Positions 58,834 to 64,000 of a DNA stretch of 64,000 bases are shown piece by piece. Every line of letters starts with the position of its first letter. Position 1 is the first letter of the stretch. A program made the position numbers and the translations under genes. The stretch comes from Paenibacillus sp. EZ-K15 (GTDB taxonomy: Bacteria; Bacillota; Bacilli; Paenibacillales; Paenibacillaceae): assembly GCF_002573715.1 (NCBI RefSeq), contig NZ_PDHM01000018.1, positions 19,732-83,731 on the forward strand. The letters run 5' to 3'. A model generated the notes under the pieces. It saw only the letters and a list, made by a program, of their open reading frames with translations. It was not told the origin of the DNA and did not search any database.

Positions 58834-60591
58834 GTGTTTGCCGTACTTAAAAATTTAGGCTGGTTTTTCAAGCAAGAGAAAAAGCGTTACTTGATCGGCC
58901 TTGCGCTTCTCATCTTTTGCGGACTGGTTGAGCTGCTGCCGCCGCTTCTGCTCGGAAACGCCATTGACGATATCGTCAGCAGTTCCATAACGTGGGCGTC
59001 CCTCGTCCAATATCTGCTCATGATTCTGGGCATCGTTGCTGTCGTTTATTGTGCCACTTACATATGGATGCACCGTTTGTTCGGAGGAGCGAACCTCGTG
59101 GAACGCCTGCTCCGTACCCGGTACATGAACCATTTGCTGCGGATGCTTCCGCCGTTTTTCGAACGTAACCGTACAGGAGATCTCATGGCAAAAGCCACGA
59201 ATGACCTTCGCTCCGTGGCAGCAACTGCTGGCTTCGGGATGCTCGTCATGACCGACTCCACCATATACTTGATTGTCGTTCTGTTCGCCATGGGCTTCAT
59301 TGTCAGCTGGAAGCTCACATTGGCAGCCATTCTGCCCATGCCGATCATAGCCATCGGCATGGTCATCTACGGAAGAGCCATTCATAAACGCTACACGCTG
59401 GCCCAGGATGCCTTCGGTGACATGAACGACCAGGTTCTGGAGTCCGTAGCCGGTGTGCGTGTCGTCCGCGCTTATGTACAGGAACGCGCCGATCAGCAGC
59501 GCTTCCAGGACATTACGGATGACGTATATCGTAAAAACCTGGCGGTAGCCAAAGTGGACGCCTTATTCGAACCAACCATCAATTTCTCCATCGGTCTCAG
59601 TTACGTCATCGGTTTAGCCTACGGTGTGTACCTGGTGTTCCAGAATCAAATCACGCTCGGAGATCTCGTATCGTTCAACATGTACCTCGGGATGATGATT
59701 TGGCCGATGTTTGCCATCGGGGAATTGATCAACATTATGCAGCGCGGAAACGCCTCCCTGGATCGGGTCAACGAAACCTTAAAGACCCCGCCGGATGTTA
59801 CCGACGCCGCGAACCCTGCTTACGTGGAGGTTCCGGATACGATTCAATTTAAGGATGTCACGTTCCGTTACCCAACCTCTACAATTGATAATTTGAAACA
59901 TATTAATTTTACGCTGCAAAAAGGCCAGACGCTCGGCGTCGTAGGACGCACGGGCAGCGGCAAATCGACGCTGCTGAAGCAGCTTCTCCATGAGTACCCT
60001 ACCGGAACCGGCGAAATCCTCATTTCCGATATACCAATGGAGATGCTGGCGACTGACCGGCTCCATGGCTGGATCGGGTATGTGCCGCAGGAGCAGATCT
60101 TGTTCTCCAAGACGGTACGTCAGAACATCCAATTTGGCAAAAAGGATGCCAGCGACGAATTGATCATGGAGGCGATTACGACCGCTGCGTTTGACCGCGA
60201 TCTGGTCACCCTGTCCGATGGGCTTGATACCCTTGTAGGCGAAAAAGGCGTGGCGTTGTCCGGTGGGCAAAAACAAAGGGTCTCACTGGCCCGAGCTTTT
60301 ATCGGCGACCCTGAAATCTTAATATTGGACGACTCCTTGTCCGCTGTAGACGCCCGGACGGAAGCCAGAATCATCGATAATATCCGGAGCAAACGCGCCG
60401 GCAAGACGACCCTGATCTCCACGCATCGACTCTCAGCCGTTCAGCATGCCGATGTGATCGTAGTGCTGGAGGACGGTCGAATCACGGAGCAAGGAACCCA
60501 TGATGAACTGCTGGAGCTCGGTGGCTGGTACCGTGAGCAATTCGAACGCCAGCAGGTAGAAAACAATCTGACCTCGGAGGAGGTGTCTTAA
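58834..60591 (+). CDS. bmrC: Heterodimeric multidrug ABC exporter subunit BmrC (YheI-like)
   Basis: A 585-residue half-transporter, equal to the length I recall for B. subtilis BmrC/YheI. Six membrane helices precede the ATPase: Walker A G-R-T-G-S-G-K-S-T, signature L-S-G-G-Q-K-Q-R, and Walker B I-L-D-D-S, where Asp replaces the catalytic Glu. This is the degenerate half. The GTG at 58834 (M-F-A-V-L-K-N-L-G-W) has AAGGAAGGG 8 nt upstream; the ATGs at 58798 and 58801 are poorer. It overlaps into bmrD without a gap. Confidence 0.9.
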   Translation: MFAVLKNLGWFFKQEKKRYLIGLALLIFCGLVELLPPLLLGNAIDDIVSSSITWASLVQYLLMILGIVAVVYCATYIWMHRLFGGANLVERLLRTRYMNHLLRMLPPFFERNRTGDLMAKATNDLRSVAATAGFGMLVMTDSTIYLIVVLFAMGFIVSWKLTLAAILPMPIIAIGMVIYGRAIHKRYTLAQDAFGDMNDQVLESVAGVRVVRAYVQERADQQRFQDITDDVYRKNLAVAKVDALFEPTINFSIGLSYVIGLAYGVYLVFQNQITLGDLVSFNMYLGMMIWPMFAIGELINIMQRGNASLDRVNETLKTPPDVTDAANPAYVEVPDTIQFKDVTFRYPTSTIDNLKHINFTLQKGQTLGVVGRTGSGKSTLLKQLLHEYPTGTGEILISDIPMEMLATDRLHGWIGYVPQEQILFSKTVRQNIQFGKKDASDELIMEAITTAAFDRDLVTLSDGLDTLVGEKGVALSGGQKQRVSLARAFIGDPEILILDDSLSAVDARTEARIIDNIRSKRAGKTTLISTHRLSAVQHADVIVVLEDGRITEQGTHDELLELGGWYREQFERQQVENNLTSEEVS

Positions 60592-62694
60592 TTGACTCCA
60601 ACCGATACGACCATATCGAATGAATCCGGCATTGCCAAACGACTGTTCCGTTATGCCTTAACAGCCAAGGGCACCTTCATCGCCGCCTTGATTCTGCTCG
60701 CCATCGGCGTTGCCGCAGAGCTTGCAGGTCCCTTCATCGCAAAAACGATGATTGACGAGCATATCCTGGGCATCGAACGGCCTTATTATGAGACGACGCA
60801 AGCTCAAGATGCCGCATCCTATAACGGGACTTATTATAAACGCGAGGATCGCTTTCTTGAAGGCGAGACGCGAGGACAGGAAGTTCGTCTCGTTCAGGCT
60901 GGCCGTAACTTTTACTTCATTAACGAGCCGGTAGCTCGAACCGAAGGAAACCGCTCCTTTCAGGACGGTGTCATGACAATTTCCTACGCCTCGGAGGAGA
61001 TGCAGTATCCGGCTGTTAAATTGACCAAGGAACAGCTGTTTGAATTTTATAAACCCGAACTTCCCAACATATATAAGCTGGTCGGCCTGTTCCTGATCTG
61101 CCTGTTGATCTCCATGATTACGGTATTCGGCAGAACCTACTGGCTGCAATCGGCAGCTAATCGGGTCATTCAGAAGCTGCGCACCGATGTGTACGCCCAC
61201 ATTCAGCGGCTGCCCGTCAACTTCTTTGATGATTTACCGGCGGGCAAAGTCGTTTCCCGGGTAACCAATGATACCGAAGCGGTAAAGGACCTGTTCGTTG
61301 CGGTATTATCCAACTTCAGCTCCGGAGCCGTGTATATCACGGGTGTCTACGTCGCTTTGTTCCTTCTGGATGTAAGACTGGGCTTGATCAGTTTGTTTGT
61401 TATTCCGATGTTGATTGTATGGACCATTCTGTACCGTAAATTTGCAACCAAATACAATACCGTCATCCGCTCCCGTCTGAGCGAGATCAATGCCATCATT
61501 AATGAATCCATTCAAGGTATGGCCATCATTCGTGTATTCCGCCGCCAAAAAGCGACCCAGGACGAGTTCGAGGCGCTGAATGCGGACTATATGGCTCATC
61601 AGAACAAAATGCTCAATCTGAACTCCTTCACCACGCACAATCTGGTGAATGTGCTGCGTAACGTTTCCTTTGTAGTCGTACTCTGGTATTTCGGTTCTGC
61701 ATCATTAAATGGTGCCGGCATCGTCTCGATCGGCGTCCTCTACGCCTTCGTTGATCTGCTTGGCCGCATGTTCCAGCCGATTACGGGTATGGTTAACCAG
61801 CTGGCAGCGCTCGATACCTCCATCGTCTCCGCCAAACGGGTGTTTGAGCTGATGGATGAAACAGGCGAGAAGGTAACGGATGGCAGCATGCCGCGGTATT
61901 TAGGAAATGTGGAATTTCAGAACGTGTCGTTTGCGTACAAGAAGGACTATGTCCTTAAGAACATTTCATTTGAAGCGAAGCAAGGCCAAACCGTGGCGCT
62001 TGTAGGTCATACCGGCTCCGGTAAGAGCTCCATCATCAATCTGCTGTTCCGCTTCTATGACCCGCAGAAAGGCACGATTACCATTGATGGCCAGCCCGTT
62101 ACCGATATTCCAAAGCAATGGCTTCGCAAGCATATGGGGATTGTACTGCAAGACCCGTACCTGTTCACGGGCACCATTGCTTCGAATGTCAGCCTGGGTG
62201 ATCCGAGCATTACACGGGAACAAGTGGAGCAGGCGCTGCGCGACGTAGGGGCTGATCGGCTGCTCGCTCATCTTCCGCAAGGCTTCGATGAGCCAGTATT
62301 GGAGAAAGGCAGCACGCTGTCCGCCGGACAACGCCAGTTAATCTCTTTTGCCCGGGCTCTTGCGTTCAATCCGGCCATACTGATTCTCGATGAAGCCACC
62401 GCGAACATTGATACGGAGACGGAAGCCTTAATCCAGGAAGCCCTGGAGGTACTGAAGCGAGGGCGCACGACCTTTATCATCGCCCACCGCTTATCCACGA
62501 TCCGCAGCGCCGATCAGATTCTGGTCCTTCACCGCGGCGAAATTGTGGAACAGGGTTCCCATGACGAGCTGATGGCCCTGGGCGGAAGATACTTTAAAAT
62601 GTATCAACTCCAGCAAGGCAGCACGGCTCCGATTGCAGACAGTAAGGAGACGGTACTTGCCTCCAACAGTAAAATGGCTGGTGGTCATGTATAA
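60592..62694 (+). CDS. bmrD: Heterodimeric multidrug ABC exporter subunit BmrD (YheH-like)
   Basis: A 700-residue half-transporter. A first helix is followed by an extracellular insertion of about 100 residues (E-R-P-Y-Y-E-T-T-Q to K-L-T-K-E-Q), typical of BmrD. The ATPase has Walker A G-H-T-G-S-G-K-S-S, signature L-S-A-G-Q-R-Q, and Walker B I-L-D-E-A with the catalytic Glu. TTG start at 60592 follows GGAGGAGG and directly abuts the bmrC stop. Confidence 0.92.
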   Translation: MTPTDTTISNESGIAKRLFRYALTAKGTFIAALILLAIGVAAELAGPFIAKTMIDEHILGIERPYYETTQAQDAASYNGTYYKREDRFLEGETRGQEVRLVQAGRNFYFINEPVARTEGNRSFQDGVMTISYASEEMQYPAVKLTKEQLFEFYKPELPNIYKLVGLFLICLLISMITVFGRTYWLQSAANRVIQKLRTDVYAHIQRLPVNFFDDLPAGKVVSRVTNDTEAVKDLFVAVLSNFSSGAVYITGVYVALFLLDVRLGLISLFVIPMLIVWTILYRKFATKYNTVIRSRLSEINAIINESIQGMAIIRVFRRQKATQDEFEALNADYMAHQNKMLNLNSFTTHNLVNVLRNVSFVVVLWYFGSASLNGAGIVSIGVLYAFVDLLGRMFQPITGMVNQLAALDTSIVSAKRVFELMDETGEKVTDGSMPRYLGNVEFQNVSFAYKKDYVLKNISFEAKQGQTVALVGHTGSGKSSIINLLFRFYDPQKGTITIDGQPVTDIPKQWLRKHMGIVLQDPYLFTGTIASNVSLGDPSITREQVEQALRDVGADRLLAHLPQGFDEPVLEKGSTLSAGQRQLISFARALAFNPAILILDEATANIDTETEALIQEALEVLKRGRTTFIIAHRLSTIRSADQILVLHRGEIVEQGSHDELMALGGRYFKMYQLQQGSTAPIADSKETVLASNSKMAGGHV

Positions 62695-62707
62695 ACCAAG
62701 TTAGAAG

Positions 62708-62730
62708 AAGTTTTTTCTTGCGATATCAGG
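62708..62730 (+). repeat. Short degenerate match to the dispersed repeat
   Basis: TTTTTTCTTGCGATAT here matches the core of the repeat at 17616-17703 and 63857-64000. Too short to be sure it is a true copy. Confidence 0.3.
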
Positions 62731-62769
62731 AAGACCCAGGCTTCGAAGTTTATACCTACAGATATCTAT

Positions 62770-62826
62770 AAAAGAAGGCTGTCCCCTGTCGAATGTTACA
62801 TTCGCTTGGGAACAGCCTTCTTTATT
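62770..62826. terminator. Bidirectional terminator between bmrD and the SLH gene
   Basis: AAAGAAGGCTGT (62771-62782) pairs with ACAGCCTTCTTT, and CGAATG/CATTCG forms the tip. Confidence 0.8.
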
Positions 62827-62856
62827 GCATTGTAATCTGGCGGTACATTACAAGAA

Positions 62857-63786
62857 TTACTTTGCCGGATGATCAAGAGTAGCTTCTGCTTTGACCGTGA
62901 TTTTGGTGTACTTGGAAGGCACGAGCACGTCATCTGAAGATTTGGAGATGACTTGCGGGTACATTTTGTCCGGATCGGGTTGAAGAACTTTGTAGTAGAT
63001 CACGGCTTCGGTATCGCTAACATAGTCGACCGACGTAATTTTAATGCCGTACCCCGGATTCGGTAGGTCTTCCTTGGTTACCGTGACTTTGTTCTGCGCA
63101 TCATCCACCTTAACGACGCTTGTACTTACATCCGGTTCAGATTGTCCCGGCTTCTCGGGTATCATGTTCTTCTGATGCTCCTCAATAAATTGAATGGAAT
63201 TGTACGCAAGCTCTGCCGCTTCAATACGGGTTAAACTCTTGGCAGGATGGAACTTGGCGTTGGCGTCGAGCTCAGCGATCTTGGTTAACAGCAGGAACTG
63301 TACCGCTCCCCGGCTCTCCTCTTTCATCAAATCCTCGTCGGCCACATGCAGATACATCATGACCACGGGATAATTCCCGGTCTTCTGAATCGCTTCCGAG
63401 AGCAATGTCGCGAACCCTTCTCGGGTTATCGGCTCATTCCATTTCATGTCTGCGGATACGGACAATCCGTTCTGAGCCGCTATATTCACAGCATCCGCGA
63501 ACCAGGCATCCTTCGGCACACTGTCAAACGAACGGCCCGTATAGTTCGGTTGTACCTTCAGGTCGGCGACATTCACAATCATCTGCACCGCTTGGGCGGT
63601 CGTTATTGTTTTGGCCGGAGCGAATTTGTCGGCACTAATCCCTTGGATAATTCCTTTCGCTTGCAGCTCCTTCACCATTTGTAGTGGCTGCTCCTCTTGA
63701 ATATCGTTGAAAGCAGAGGCGGCGCCGGCACCGAGCAATGACGAAGTGACAAGCATTGCAGTTAACAATTTCGTAGTTTTTTTCAT
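62857..63786 (-). CDS. SLH-domain secreted protein
   Basis: A 309-residue exported protein. Signal peptide M-K-K-T-T-K-L-L-T-A-M-L-V-T-S-S-L-L-G, with likely cleavage after A-S-A. Three S-layer homology repeats follow (about 26-75, 88-135 and 150-200), which anchor proteins to pyruvylated cell-wall polymer. The C-terminal 100 residues form a beta-rich domain (V-D-Y-V-S-D-T-E-A-V-I-Y-Y-K-V). The function of that domain is unknown. An AGGAGGTG ribosome site precedes the ATG. Confidence 0.88.
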   Translation of the reverse strand: MKKTTKLLTAMLVTSSLLGAGAASAFNDIQEEQPLQMVKELQAKGIIQGISADKFAPAKTITTAQAVQMIVNVADLKVQPNYTGRSFDSVPKDAWFADAVNIAAQNGLSVSADMKWNEPITREGFATLLSEAIQKTGNYPVVMMYLHVADEDLMKEESRGAVQFLLLTKIAELDANAKFHPAKSLTRIEAAELAYNSIQFIEEHQKNMIPEKPGQSEPDVSTSVVKVDDAQNKVTVTKEDLPNPGYGIKITSVDYVSDTEAVIYYKVLQPDPDKMYPQVISKSSDDVLVPSKYTKITVKAEATLDHPAK

Positions 63787-63856
63787 AATTACACCTCCTA
63801 ATCTTTCTGACGCAGAGGTGCTGGAATATGTTTCATCTCAGCCCTAATTTCTTTTA

Positions 63857-64000
63857 TAGAGGTTGTTCAAAAAGTCCGCTTTTGATAAGAAAACCTCTAT
63901 CGAGGCCACTTCAAGGATGAGCGACCGCGATACATAGGTAGGTTTTCTTGCGATATAGAATTTCATCAGTTCCACTGATAACTCATAAATTCTATATCTA
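63857..64000 (+). repeat. Dispersed intergenic repeat, right-end copy (truncated by window)
   Basis: AGAGGTTGTTCAAAAAGTCC leads into AAACCTCTAT, AGCGACCG, GGTAGG and TTCTTGCGATATAGAATT. The last block is part of an inverted pair ATATAGAATTT (63954-63964) and AAATTCTATAT (63987-63997). It aligns with the copy at 17616-17703. Confidence 0.6.

Overview
The window looks like chromosome from a mesophilic, spore-forming member of the Bacillota, most probably Paenibacillus. The evidence is strong GGAGG-type ribosome sites, frequent GTG and TTG starts, a GerA-type germination operon, bacillithiol chemistry (a YpdA-like reductase), SLH-domain surface protein, GlcT-type antitermination and a type VII secretion locus. 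No rRNA, tRNA, CRISPR array or intact transposon was seen. A truncated IS1182-like transposase and a dispersed intergenic repeat are the only mobile or repeat remnants.

Layout. 1-3.8 kb: the start of a probable selA, a DUF1450 protein, an SDR dehydrogenase, a beta-propeller lactonase and tiny ORFs beside IS debris. 3.8-8.1 kb: odhAB (2-oxoglutarate dehydrogenase E1 and E2) behind a cre-like site. 8.2-12 kb: a DUF72 protein, a frameshifted YfcE-type phosphoesterase, a LysE exporter and an amino-acid permease. 12.2-15.9 kb: a gerB-gerA-gerC germinant receptor operon. 15.9-19.5 kb: a PTS module (glcT, EIIA, EIICB) with two GlcT-type RAT/terminator pairs. 19.5-27.5 kb: a hybrid sensor kinase, cupin, DivIVA-like, YteA-like, MFS/ArsR and Gfo/Idh/MocA genes. 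27.5 kb: a close homologue of the replication terminator protein RTP. 28-35.3 kb: an acyltransferase, a general-stress protein behind a sigma-B-like promoter, hrpB, gluQRS, DUF1992 and a second SDR.

35.4-45.7 kb is the most unusual block: one minus-strand type VII secretion locus (YukD, FHA-less EssC, an unrecognised 268-aa protein, a WXG100-like protein, EsxA). It continues into a membrane protein kinase, a vWA protein and a PP2C phosphatase. EsaA, EssA and EssB are absent. The kinase has kinase fold, membrane segment and coiled-coil tail, so it may stand in for the pseudokinase EssB, and the kinase/vWA/PP2C set resembles the TerY-P signalling triad.

45.9-51 kb: small ORFs, a PadR/HAAS/DUF4097 envelope operon, azoR, bdr and ytwI. 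51.2-54.8 kb: a five-gene operon that looks like a polyprenyl-phosphate pentose pathway (UbiA phosphoribosyltransferase, HAD phosphatase, two SMR-like half-flippases, polytopic GT-C-like enzyme). 54.9-62.7 kb: a YgaD-like ABC exporter, Nudix and HesB-like genes, and a BmrC/BmrD-type heterodimeric exporter behind a short leader ORF and terminator, as in the bmrB attenuator of Bacillus subtilis. The window ends with an SLH protein and a copy of the dispersed repeat.
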